This document shows positions 27,095-34,521 of a stretch of DNA of 64,000 bases, in pieces. The stretch lies in contig NZ_JAUSVX010000008.1 of the NCBI RefSeq assembly GCF_030814995.1, forward strand, positions 1-64,000. Reading direction: 5' to 3'. Position 1 is the first letter of the stretch; each line of letters begins with the position of its first letter. Both the position numbers and the translations under genes were made by a program. The notes beneath the pieces were generated by a model. That model was not told the DNA's origin and made no database searches. It saw only the letters and a program-made list of their open reading frames with translations. Source of the stretch: Labrys wisconsinensis (GTDB lineage: Bacteria > Pseudomonadota > Alphaproteobacteria > Rhizobiales > Labraceae).

Positions 27095-28126
27095 CTACGC
27101 CGTCGGCGCGATCTTCAGCGCGGCCTCGGTGACGACGTCGTCGTCGGCGAGATCGCGATAGGGCTTGATGTCCTGCCTCTGCAGGGCGCCGTGATAGGCG
27201 CGGACGGCTTCCGACGGCGCGAGATTGCCGGAGGTGACCTCGCGCATGGTGGCGACCATGTCGAGGGGGCTTTCGGCGAGATTGATCTTGCGGCCGAACA
27301 GGGCGACGCGGGCGCCGTATCTCTCGGCCTGGGCCAGGAGCTCGAAGCAGTCGCGGGTGGTGCCGGCGCCGCCGCCGAGCACGCCGACGATGACGCTGGG
27401 ATCAAAGCCGGCGAGCTCCTCCAGGGCCTTGGGGCCGTTATAGGCGATCTTGAGGAATTCGGGGCGCTGGGCCTGGGTGACGCCGGCGATGCAGCGCAGG
27501 ATGCAATCGTTGACGTAATGGGGCAGGAGAGCGGGGTCGATGCCGGTGTCGACATTGGGGTTGAAGACTTCGAGGAAGTACTTGAACCGGTTGGCGGAGG
27601 CGTCGGCGCGGAAGGCGGAGAAGGCCTCGAGCGAGGCATAGTCGGCGTCGAGGTCGTTGTTGAAGGTGATGGAATAGAGGCCGAGGTCGGTGCCGACGAT
27701 GGGCTGGCCTGGGGCTGGTGCGTCCGTCCCGGTGGCGACGTGGGAGAGCGAGGCGGAGCGGAAGGGGCGCGAGGGCCGCTTGGCGTAGGTGGCGCCGCGC
27801 ATCACCCAGATGTCGGTGGTGTCGTTGGCGCGGATGGCGGGCTTGACCTTGCTGGTCCGGAACACGCCGCGCTGGTGCAGCGCCTCCAGGTTGGAGGCCG
27901 AGGTGAGCATGATGTCGACGACGTCCTGCTCGACGATCGCCTGCATCTGGTCCAGCCATTCCGCGCGGTTGCGCAGCCGTTCCACCGTGCCGTCGCGGGC
28001 GCGCAGCGGTCCGGCCCAGGTCAGGCTCGGGCCCATGTCGCTGTCCTTGGCGTCGGCGATGATGAAGTCGGAGCGGGTGTAGCGGCCGGCCCGGATCCGG
28101 GCGAGCTTCTCGTCGAGGCGGGTCAT
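27095..28126 (-). CDS. Class I aldolase-like TIM-barrel protein of the RpiR locus
   Basis: A 343-aa cytosolic protein. C-terminal half looks like a DeoC/FbaB-type barrel: FLKIAYNGPKALEELAGF contains a candidate Schiff-base lysine, VIVGVLGGGAGTTRDCFE the phosphate-binding loop, and RVALFGRKINLAESP the last strand. The first half includes RSDFIIADAKDSDMG and IRANDTTDIWVMRG. I do not know an assigned function. It is divergent from a sugar ABC operon, with matching RpiR-type operators between them, so it is likely a sugar-phosphate aldolase of the same pathway. Confidence 0.7.
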   Translation of the reverse strand: MTRLDEKLARIRAGRYTRSDFIIADAKDSDMGPSLTWAGPLRARDGTVERLRNRAEWLDQMQAIVEQDVVDIMLTSASNLEALHQRGVFRTSKVKPAIRANDTTDIWVMRGATYAKRPSRPFRSASLSHVATGTDAPAPGQPIVGTDLGLYSITFNNDLDADYASLEAFSAFRADASANRFKYFLEVFNPNVDTGIDPALLPHYVNDCILRCIAGVTQAQRPEFLKIAYNGPKALEELAGFDPSVIVGVLGGGAGTTRDCFELLAQAERYGARVALFGRKINLAESPLDMVATMREVTSGNLAPSEAVRAYHGALQRQDIKPYRDLADDDVVTEAALKIAPTA

Positions 28127-28230
28127 GCGATCCTCTGTGCGCGGGGGAAGGGGCCGTGGCGAGCCTGGCGGCTGCGACGACGGTGATGGCTATGCCGGCC
28201 TTGGATACAATTTTTTTATTTCATGTCCAC

Positions 28231-28247
28231 AAGAAATTTCCTTTCTC
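28231..28247 (-). promoter_or_regulatory. RpiR-type operator, aldolase side
   Basis: AAGAAATTTCCTTTCTC; its complement GAGAAAGGAAATTTCTT matches 28319-28334 (AGAAAGGAAGTTTCTT) almost base for base but in opposite orientation. The two copies flank the 416-bp divergent region 28127-28542, an AT-rich island in GC-rich DNA that holds no gene. The core resembles the perfect palindrome at the rpiR start. Confidence 0.6.
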
Positions 28248-28318
28248 ACGCATTTTTGCGGCCGCAGGCGTGCGACCCTCGCATCAGCCGACATGCGTGC
28301 GGGCTGGTCATTCGGGGA

Positions 28319-28334
28319 AGAAAGGAAGTTTCTT
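28319..28334 (+). promoter_or_regulatory. RpiR-type operator, ABC-operon side
   Basis: AGAAAGGAAGTTTCTT. Mirror copy of 28231-28247; the flanks TTTTTATTTCAT (about 28213-28224) and ATGAAATAAAAA (28345-28356) are also inverted copies, so the whole control region is roughly symmetrical. Probably a promoter pair controlled together. Confidence 0.6.
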
Positions 28335-28542
28335 TTTATTGCAGATGAAATAAAAATCTTTTATGCCGGATTCGTCAGGCCGCTTCGGCATGCCGGAGCG
28401 GCCGGCACAATCGAAACCGCCGGCGACAGGAGGGCGATCAAAGGGGCGGGGGCGGCCGATGCAGCCCCGCCGGTGCGACAGGGCCATCGCCCGCCTCGCC
28501 GGCAGCGACGACAACGACAACAACGACAAGCGAGGAAACACC

Positions 28543-29826
28543 ATGAGGACGATCATCGGCCTGGCGACGGCGCTCATCGGCGCCGGCCTGCTCTCGGCGC
28601 CCGCGCGGGCGGAGCAGAAGGAAGTCACCGTCTGGTCCTGGTTCGTGCAGAGCACGATGCAGAAGTCGATCGCGGCCTTCGAGAAGGCCCATCCCGACGT
28701 CAAGGTGAACTACACCTATTACAATTATTCGCCGGAATACATCACCGCGCTCAAGGCGGCCGCCGCATCGGGCAGCCTGCCCGACGTGATCGGCCTGCAG
28801 CCGGGCTCGCTGACCCAGCAATATCGCGAGGACCTCACCGCGGTGAACGACCTCGCCGCCAAGGAATGGGGAGCGGACTGGGCCGAGAAGGTCTTCCCCG
28901 TCAATCGCAAGCAGATGCTGATGGGCAATCCGGCCGGCGACAAGAATTATTATATAGTCCCGCAGGAATCGCAGGTCCTGTGCATCTGGTACAACAGAAA
29001 GATCTTCGAGAAGATCGGGATTTCGGTTCCCAAGACCTATGACGACCTGAAGGCCGCCGCCAAGGCGCTGAGCGGCGCCGGCTATATCCCGATGTTCCAG
29101 GGCGCCGCCGATGGCTGGCAGAACGAGAACGTCTTCCTGATGCTCGCCAACCAGTTCGCGCCCGGCATCGTCGACAAGGCGCAGGCCGGCGAGACCAAGT
29201 GGACGGCGCCCGAGCTGATCGCGGCGATGAAGGCCTGGAAGGGCCTGTTCGACGACGGCGTGTTCCAGCAGGGCGCGCTCGGCGCCCACGCCTATCCCAC
29301 CGGTGCCCAGCTCTTCGCGCAGGGCCGCGTCGGCATGATGGCGCTCGGCTCCTGGTGGATGCAGGAGAGCAAGTTCCCGCCGCCGCTGTCCGAATTCGTG
29401 CAGGCCATGGACGGCTTCGACTTCTTCTACCTGCCGCCGGTCGTGGCTGGAAACCAGGCGAGCCCGCCGGTCGGCGGCATCGACATCGGCTACGGCCTGA
29501 CCAAGAACGGCGCCAAGAACGAGGCCGCCTGGACCTTCCTCGCCTCGCTCACCAACGGCGAGGGCCTGCAGGAGGCGCTCAACGACCTCAACGACCTGCC
29601 GGCCTTCGCCGGCCACGAGCCCAAGGGCGACATCTCCGACCATGTCAGGCAGATGTCGGCGCGCTTCATGGCCGACCTGCCCAAGGCCGAGAACCAGCGC
29701 TTCGCCTCGCCGGCCGTGGCCGAGGCGCTCGACAATGCGCTGGCCGGCGTCGCCGCCGGCAGCCTGGAGCCGGAGGCGGCCCTCGCCGCGGTCCAGGCGG
29801 CGACCGACAAGGCGCTAGGCAAATAG
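28543..29826 (+). CDS. ABC sugar transporter substrate-binding protein (RpiR locus)
   Basis: A 427-aa precursor with signal peptide (MRTIIGLATALIGAGLLSAP, cleaved near ARA-EQ). Family 1 SBP features are VWSWFVQSTMQKSIAAFEKA, LPDVIGLQPGS, VLCIWYNRKIFEKIGISVPK and PPVGGIDIGYGLTKNGAKNE. The RBS GCGAGGA precedes the ATG; a longer open frame upstream runs through the operator region and is not used. First gene of the operon with two permeases and an ATPase. Ligand unknown. Confidence 0.92.
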   Translation: MRTIIGLATALIGAGLLSAPARAEQKEVTVWSWFVQSTMQKSIAAFEKAHPDVKVNYTYYNYSPEYITALKAAAASGSLPDVIGLQPGSLTQQYREDLTAVNDLAAKEWGADWAEKVFPVNRKQMLMGNPAGDKNYYIVPQESQVLCIWYNRKIFEKIGISVPKTYDDLKAAAKALSGAGYIPMFQGAADGWQNENVFLMLANQFAPGIVDKAQAGETKWTAPELIAAMKAWKGLFDDGVFQQGALGAHAYPTGAQLFAQGRVGMMALGSWWMQESKFPPPLSEFVQAMDGFDFFYLPPVVAGNQASPPVGGIDIGYGLTKNGAKNEAAWTFLASLTNGEGLQEALNDLNDLPAFAGHEPKGDISDHVRQMSARFMADLPKAENQRFASPAVAEALDNALAGVAAGSLEPEAALAAVQAATDKALGK

Positions 29827-29872
29827 GCCCCGGCAACGAGGCACGCGGCCGGGGCGCGCGGCGTCCCGGCCG
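29827..29872 (+). other. Two overlapping hairpins after the binding-protein gene
   Basis: GCCCCGGC (29827-29834) pairs with GCCGGGGC (29848-29855), and alternatively CGGCCGGG (29846-29853) pairs with CCCGGCCG (29865-29872). They lie in the 64-bp gap before the first permease. No U-tract. Mutually exclusive folds hint at an attenuation-like or mRNA-stability function; inferred. Confidence 0.4.
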
Positions 29873-29890
29873 AGCATGCGGTGAAATCCG

Positions 29891-30838
29891 ATGAGCGTTC
29901 AGACCATGTCCCTGCCAGCGGCCGCACCGGCGAGCCGGCCCCGCGCGCGCTCCCGCTATCGCGGGCCGGGGCTCTACGCCTTCGCCCTGCCGGCGGCGCT
30001 GCTCTTCGTGGTGTTCATCGCCTATCCCATCCTGTGGGTCGCCGGGCAGAGCCTCTATTCCAAGACCGCGTCCGGCCAGCGCATCTTCGTCGGCCTCGCC
30101 AATTACGGCGCCGCGCTCACCGACCCGGTGTTCTGGACCGTGGTGCGCAACATGGTGCTGTGGGGGGCGATCACGATTCCCCTGCAGATGCTGATCGGCG
30201 GGCTGCTCGCCTATTTCATCGAGCGCCACACCCATCGCCTGCGCGGCTTCTTCCGCACCATGTTCTTCCTGCCGGTCGTGACCTCGGTCTCGGTGATCAG
30301 CCTGGTCTGGGTGCAGATCTACGCGCCCTATTACGGCATCGCCCAGGAATATCTGAAGCACCTCGGCATCGTCATGGCGTCCTCGCCGATCGGCGACCCC
30401 GCCACGGCGATCTACGCGCTGATCCTGGTCAATGTCTGGCAATGGACCGGCTTCTCCATGCTGATGTACATCGCCGGCATCGCCAACCTGCCGAGCGAGG
30501 TGCTGGACGCGGCGCGGATCGACGGCGCCCGCGGCTGGCGGCTGGCCGTGCACGTCATCGTGCCGATGCTGGCGCCGGCCACCAAGTCGCTGCTGCTGCT
30601 CGGGGTGATCGGCACGCTGCAGACCTTCCCGATCGTCCATCTCATGACCGGCGGCGGGCCGAACCGGGCGAGCGAAGTGTTCGGCACCTTCATCTTCAAG
30701 CAGAGCTTCGTCATCGGCGACACCGGCGGCGGCGCCACGCTCTCGGTGATCGTGCTGGCGGTGGCGCTGGTGCTGTCGCTGGTCCAGATCGTCTTCCTCG
30801 GGGCCAGGCTCGCGCCGGCGCGCAAGGAGGGAGCATGA
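29891..30838 (+). CDS. ABC sugar transporter permease, MalF type (RpiR locus)
   Basis: A 315-aa CUT1 permease with about six membrane segments. It has ALPAALLFVVFIAYPILWV, RTMFFLPVVTSVSVISLVW and the EAA loop EVLDAARIDGARGWRLAVHV. Its stop overlaps the next ATG (ATGA), showing coupling. Partner of the second permease at 30835. Confidence 0.93.
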   Translation: MSVQTMSLPAAAPASRPRARSRYRGPGLYAFALPAALLFVVFIAYPILWVAGQSLYSKTASGQRIFVGLANYGAALTDPVFWTVVRNMVLWGAITIPLQMLIGGLLAYFIERHTHRLRGFFRTMFFLPVVTSVSVISLVWVQIYAPYYGIAQEYLKHLGIVMASSPIGDPATAIYALILVNVWQWTGFSMLMYIAGIANLPSEVLDAARIDGARGWRLAVHVIVPMLAPATKSLLLLGVIGTLQTFPIVHLMTGGGPNRASEVFGTFIFKQSFVIGDTGGGATLSVIVLAVALVLSLVQIVFLGARLAPARKEGA

Positions 30839-31668
30839 GTGCGCTCGCCCGGGCCAGGCTGAGGTCCTTCACCATCCATGCCGTGCTGTTCGCGGTGCTC
30901 GCCCTGTGGATGGTGCCGCAGGCCTATATGCTGTCGATCGGCCTCCGGACGCCGGCCCAGGCCTTCGATCCCGTGCTGTTCGCCTGGCCGGTGACCTTCG
31001 ACAACTTCGTCACGGTGATCCGCGACAACCCGCTCGCCGGCATCTTCCTCAACAGCCTGATCGTCACGGTGGCGACGGTCGCCATCGTCGTCGCCGCGGC
31101 CTCGCTGGTCGCCTTCGCCTGCGCGGTGCTGCGGCTGAAGGGCTCCCTGGTGCTCTACACCACGCTGCTCACAACGCTGATGGTGCCGCTCGCCTCGCTG
31201 GTGCTGCCGCTCGCCATCCTGCTGCAGCGCTTCGGCTGGGTGAACACCTATTGGGGACTGATCTTCCCCTATGCCGCCCTCGGCGTGCCCTTCGCCATGG
31301 TGGTGCTGAAGGCTTTCATGGAGGATTCGCCGGCGGAGCTGTTCGAGGCGGCGCGGGTCGACGGCTGCAGCCCCTGGCAGACCTACTGGCACGTGGCGCT
31401 GCCGCTGGTGCGCCCGGCCCTGGTCTTCGTCGCGATCTGGCAGTTCATCGTCACCTGGAACGAGTTCTTCCTCGCCCTGATCGTGCTGACCAAGGCGGAG
31501 ATGAAGACGCTGACCATCGTGCCGATGCAATATTCCGGCCTGTACATGGCCAACCCCGGCGCGCTGTTCGCGGTGCTGACCCTGATCGCGTTGCCCCTGA
31601 TCCTGCTCTACGTCGCGGTGCAGCGCGCCTTCGTGCGCGGCCTGCTCGCCGGCGCGGTGAAGGGCTGA
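30835..31668 (+). CDS. ABC sugar transporter permease, MalG type (RpiR locus)
   Basis: A 277-aa CUT1 permease. The EAA loop is ELFEAARVDGCSPWQTYWHV, followed by IWQFIVTWNEFFLALIVL and the tail FVRGLLAGAVKG. ATGA overlap with the upstream permease. It shares the last-helix ending GLLAGAVK with the GH127 operon permease at 4544-5401. Confidence 0.93.
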   Translation: MSALARARLRSFTIHAVLFAVLALWMVPQAYMLSIGLRTPAQAFDPVLFAWPVTFDNFVTVIRDNPLAGIFLNSLIVTVATVAIVVAAASLVAFACAVLRLKGSLVLYTTLLTTLMVPLASLVLPLAILLQRFGWVNTYWGLIFPYAALGVPFAMVVLKAFMEDSPAELFEAARVDGCSPWQTYWHVALPLVRPALVFVAIWQFIVTWNEFFLALIVLTKAEMKTLTIVPMQYSGLYMANPGALFAVLTLIALPLILLYVAVQRAFVRGLLAGAVKG

Positions 31669-31692
31669 GCGCGGGACCCGAGAGGAGCGACC

Positions 31693-32793
31693 ATGGCCAC
31701 CCTCGCCATCGAGGACATCACCAAGACCTATGGCAGCCTTGCGGTGATCCCGCGCCTGTCGCTGGAGATCGCCGACGGCGAGTTCTGCGTGCTGGTCGGC
31801 CCGTCCGGCTGCGGCAAGTCGACCCTCCTGCGCATCATCGCCGGGCTCGAGCCGATCAGCTCCGGCCGCATCCTGATCGACGGCGTCGACGTCAGCGACG
31901 CCGAGCCGCCGGAGCGGGGCATCGCCATGGTGTTCCAGTCCTACGCGCTCTATCCCCATATGAACGTCGACCGCAACATGGGCTTCGGCCTGGAGATCGC
32001 CCGCACGCCGCGCCGCGAGATCGGCGAGCGCGTCGCGCGCGCGGCGCAGAAGCTGCGCCTCGACAGCTATCTCCACCGCAAGCCGCGCGAGCTCTCCGGC
32101 GGCCAGCGCCAGCGCGTCGCCATCGGCCGGGCGATCACCCGCAAGCCCAAGCTGTTCCTGCTCGACGAGCCGCTGTCCAACCTCGACGCGGCGCTGCGCG
32201 TCGGCATGCGGGTGGAGATCGCCCGGCTCAAGGCCGAGCTCGCCTCGACCATGGTCTACGTCACCCACGACCAGGTGGAGGCCATGACGCTGGCCGACCG
32301 CATCGTGGTCATGAACGGCGGCCGGATCGAGCAGGTCGGCACGCCGCTGGACCTCTACGAGCAGCCGGCCAACCGTTTCGTCGCCGGCTTCATCGGCTCG
32401 CCCGCCATGAACTTTCTCGCCGGCCGGGTGGAGGAGGCCCGGGAGGGCCGGGCCCGGGTGTGCCTCGCCCTCGGGCCGAGCCTCGAGGTGGCCCTGGCCG
32501 TGCCGGTCGAGGCCGGGGCGGCGGTGACGCTCGGGGTGCGGCCGGAGCATCTGCGCCTCGGCGCTGCCGGCGATGCGCCGGTCCTCGAGGGGCGCGCCTT
32601 CATGGTGGAGATGCTCGGCAGCGACACTTTCGTGCATCTGCGGGAGAAGGGCGAGGACATCGTCGTGCGCGACAGCGAGGCGCGCCGTGTGCGCATGGGC
32701 GATGCGGTGACGGTCTCGCTTCCTGCCGCTGCCTGCCATCTCTTCGGCGAGGACGGGCGGCGCCTGTCTGCCGTGCGGGTGGACCGGCCATGA
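31693..32793 (+). CDS. ABC transporter ATPase, UgpC/MsmX-type
   Basis: A 366-aa ATPase. Walker A GPSGCGKSTLLR, Q-loop VFQSYALYPHM, signature LSGGQRQRVAIGRA, Walker B LFLLDEPLSNLDAALR and the switch His in YVTHDQVEAMT. The C-terminal regulatory TOBE/OB domain (about 235-366) is typical of CUT1 ATPases, which often serve several importers. The only CUT1-type ATPase in the window, so it may also energise the GH127-operon permeases, which lack one. Confidence 0.94.
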   Translation: MATLAIEDITKTYGSLAVIPRLSLEIADGEFCVLVGPSGCGKSTLLRIIAGLEPISSGRILIDGVDVSDAEPPERGIAMVFQSYALYPHMNVDRNMGFGLEIARTPRREIGERVARAAQKLRLDSYLHRKPRELSGGQRQRVAIGRAITRKPKLFLLDEPLSNLDAALRVGMRVEIARLKAELASTMVYVTHDQVEAMTLADRIVVMNGGRIEQVGTPLDLYEQPANRFVAGFIGSPAMNFLAGRVEEAREGRARVCLALGPSLEVALAVPVEAGAAVTLGVRPEHLRLGAAGDAPVLEGRAFMVEMLGSDTFVHLREKGEDIVVRDSEARRVRMGDAVTVSLPAAACHLFGEDGRRLSAVRVDRP

Positions 32794-32847
32794 CGGCCCC
32801 GGCAATGCGCTTGACTCCGGCGGGGATCGCGCTATTGATCGGCGCGA

Positions 32848-32864
32848 AAAAGAAAGTTTCTTTT
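32848..32864. promoter_or_regulatory. RpiR-type operator at the rpiR start
   Basis: AAAAGAAAGTTTCTTTT is a perfect 17-bp odd palindrome (AAAAGAAA-G-TTTCTTTT) ending one base before the rpiR start codon. It resembles the sites at 28231 and 28319 (GAAA..TTTC core). Likely autoregulation. Confidence 0.65.
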
Positions 32865-32865
32865 C

Positions 32866-33816
32866 ATGTCATCTGAAGGAAAAATTCTTCAAGCGCCGCC
32901 GGACGACGGCGCGACCGCGGCGATCGACATCTTCCAGAAGCTGGTGGCGGCAGCGCGCTCGCGCGACCGCACCATGGCCGGCCTGTCGCAATGGATCATC
33001 GCCAACCAGGACCGGGCGGCAGGCCTGTCGATCTCGAGCCTGGCGCAGCAGACCGGGGTGAGCGAGACCACGGTGTTCCGCTTCTGCAAGCTGCTCGGCC
33101 TCAACGGCTACAAGGACCTGCGCTTCGCCCTGGCCGAGAGCCGCGGCCTGGCGCTCGGCGCCCAGCTCGCCGGCCTGCCCGGCGGCGGCGAGGGCGCGAC
33201 GGAGCACCCGATGGCCTCGATCATGCGCCGGGTGGTCGAGGTCAATTCCGAGCAGCTGCTCAAGACCATGAGCCTGGTGTCGCTGTCGGCTCTCGAGCAG
33301 GCGACCGAGGCGCTGCTGGCCGCCAACCATATCCACCTCGTCGGCTTCGGCAGCTCGGCGCCGGTCGCCTTCGACGCTTATCAGCGCCTGCTCTGCCTCG
33401 GGCTGACGGCCAGCGCCCATTCCGATCCGCACGTGCTGGCGGCGGTGACCGCCAATGCCCGGCCGGGCGCGCTGTTCTTCGGCATCACCTGCTCGGGCCG
33501 CACCCGCGACGTGATCGAGGCCTTCGAGACCGCCGGCACGCGGGGCCTCAAGCGCATCGTCATCACCAGCGACGAGAAGGCGCCGGTGACCAAGGTCGCC
33601 GACATCGTGCTGATCTCGGCGGTGCGCCGCTCGCCGATCGCCCGCGAGGTGATCGCCACGCGCATCTCGCAGCTCGCCATCGTCGAGACGATCTGCGTGG
33701 CGCTGGCGCTGAACCATTCGGACGCCCACGAGATCGTGCACGACACCGCGCTGCTCGAGCAGGAGATCGCCAAGAAGCGCCTGCCCGAGCGCGCCCCGCC
33801 GGCCGAGCCCACCTGA
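32866..33816 (+). CDS. RpiR-family transcriptional regulator
   Basis: A 316-aa regulator with N-terminal HTH_6 domain (SLAQQTGVSETTVFRFCKLL, about residues 50-80) and a SIS sugar-phosphate-binding domain (HLVGFGSSAPVAFDAYQRLL to about residue 270, including ITCSGRTRDVIEAFE). The operator overlaps the start region and there is no Shine-Dalgarno before ATG 32866, so a later start or a leaderless message is possible. Responds to a sugar phosphate of the same locus, by family knowledge. Confidence 0.9.
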   Translation: MSSEGKILQAPPDDGATAAIDIFQKLVAAARSRDRTMAGLSQWIIANQDRAAGLSISSLAQQTGVSETTVFRFCKLLGLNGYKDLRFALAESRGLALGAQLAGLPGGGEGATEHPMASIMRRVVEVNSEQLLKTMSLVSLSALEQATEALLAANHIHLVGFGSSAPVAFDAYQRLLCLGLTASAHSDPHVLAAVTANARPGALFFGITCSGRTRDVIEAFETAGTRGLKRIVITSDEKAPVTKVADIVLISAVRRSPIAREVIATRISQLAIVETICVALALNHSDAHEIVHDTALLEQEIAKKRLPERAPPAEPT

Positions 33817-33840
33817 ACCATACCCAGGGAAAGACGCCCC

Positions 33841-34473
33841 ATGCCCACGCACGACCCCGTCAAGGATATGATCGTCCATTGCTGCCGCCTGATGGCGCAG
33901 AAGGGCCTGATCGCCGGCACCGAAGGCAATGTCAGCGCGCGGGCGCGCGACGGCGGCATCTGGACCACGCCCTCCGACCTCAACAAGGGGGAGGTGACCG
34001 CCGAGGTGCTGGTGCGGATCGATTTCGACGGCACTATCATCGAGGGCGACCGGCGGCCCACCTCCGAGCGCTTCATGCATCTGGAGTTCTACAAGCAGCG
34101 GCCGGGCGTCAACGGCGTCGCCCACGGCCACCCGGTGTTCAGCACCGCCTATGCCGCCGCCGGCCGCAAGCTGCCCAAGGATATCCTGCCCGAGCTGGTC
34201 GCCACCATCGGCGACGTCGCCCTGGTGCCTTATGGCCGCCCCTCCGGCCCCAAGCTCGCCGCGGCGATCGCCCCCTTCATCCGCCACCACAACGCCTTCC
34301 TCCTGCAGAACCACGGCTCGATCGCCTGCGGCGCGACGGTGCTGGAGGCCTATCAGCGCCTGGAAGTGGTCGAGGCCTATTCCAAGACCTGCTGGGCGGC
34401 CGAGGCGATCGGCGGCGTCAAGCCGATGAGCCCGGCCGACATCGCCGACCTGCCCGTTCCCTCCTTCGCCTGA
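33841..34473 (+). CDS. Class II aldolase/adducin family protein
   Basis: A 210-aa zinc-dependent aldolase. GTEGNVSARARDGGIWTTPS, the AHGHPVFST pair of His ligands, and LLQNHGSIACG with a further His are the FucA/RhaD/AraD-type metal site. Such enzymes cleave ketose-1-phosphates into DHAP and an aldehyde or act as 4-epimerases. Gene lies between rpiR and the FGGY kinase, which would phosphorylate its substrate. The exact sugar is not readable. Confidence 0.88.
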   Translation: MPTHDPVKDMIVHCCRLMAQKGLIAGTEGNVSARARDGGIWTTPSDLNKGEVTAEVLVRIDFDGTIIEGDRRPTSERFMHLEFYKQRPGVNGVAHGHPVFSTAYAAAGRKLPKDILPELVATIGDVALVPYGRPSGPKLAAAIAPFIRHHNAFLLQNHGSIACGATVLEAYQRLEVVEAYSKTCWAAEAIGGVKPMSPADIADLPVPSFA

Positions 34474-34474
34474 G

Positions 34475-34498
34475 CGCTGTCCCGCCTGCGGGACAGCG
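34475..34498 (+). other. Perfect 10-bp hairpin between aldolase and kinase genes
   Basis: CGCTGTCCCG (34475-34484), loop CCTG, CGGGACAGCG (34489-34498). It begins two bases after the aldolase stop and there is no U-tract. May reduce kinase expression or protect the aldolase message. Effect inferred. Confidence 0.5.
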
Positions 34499-34521
34499 GT
34501 GCTCGCCACCCGGCCGACGCC

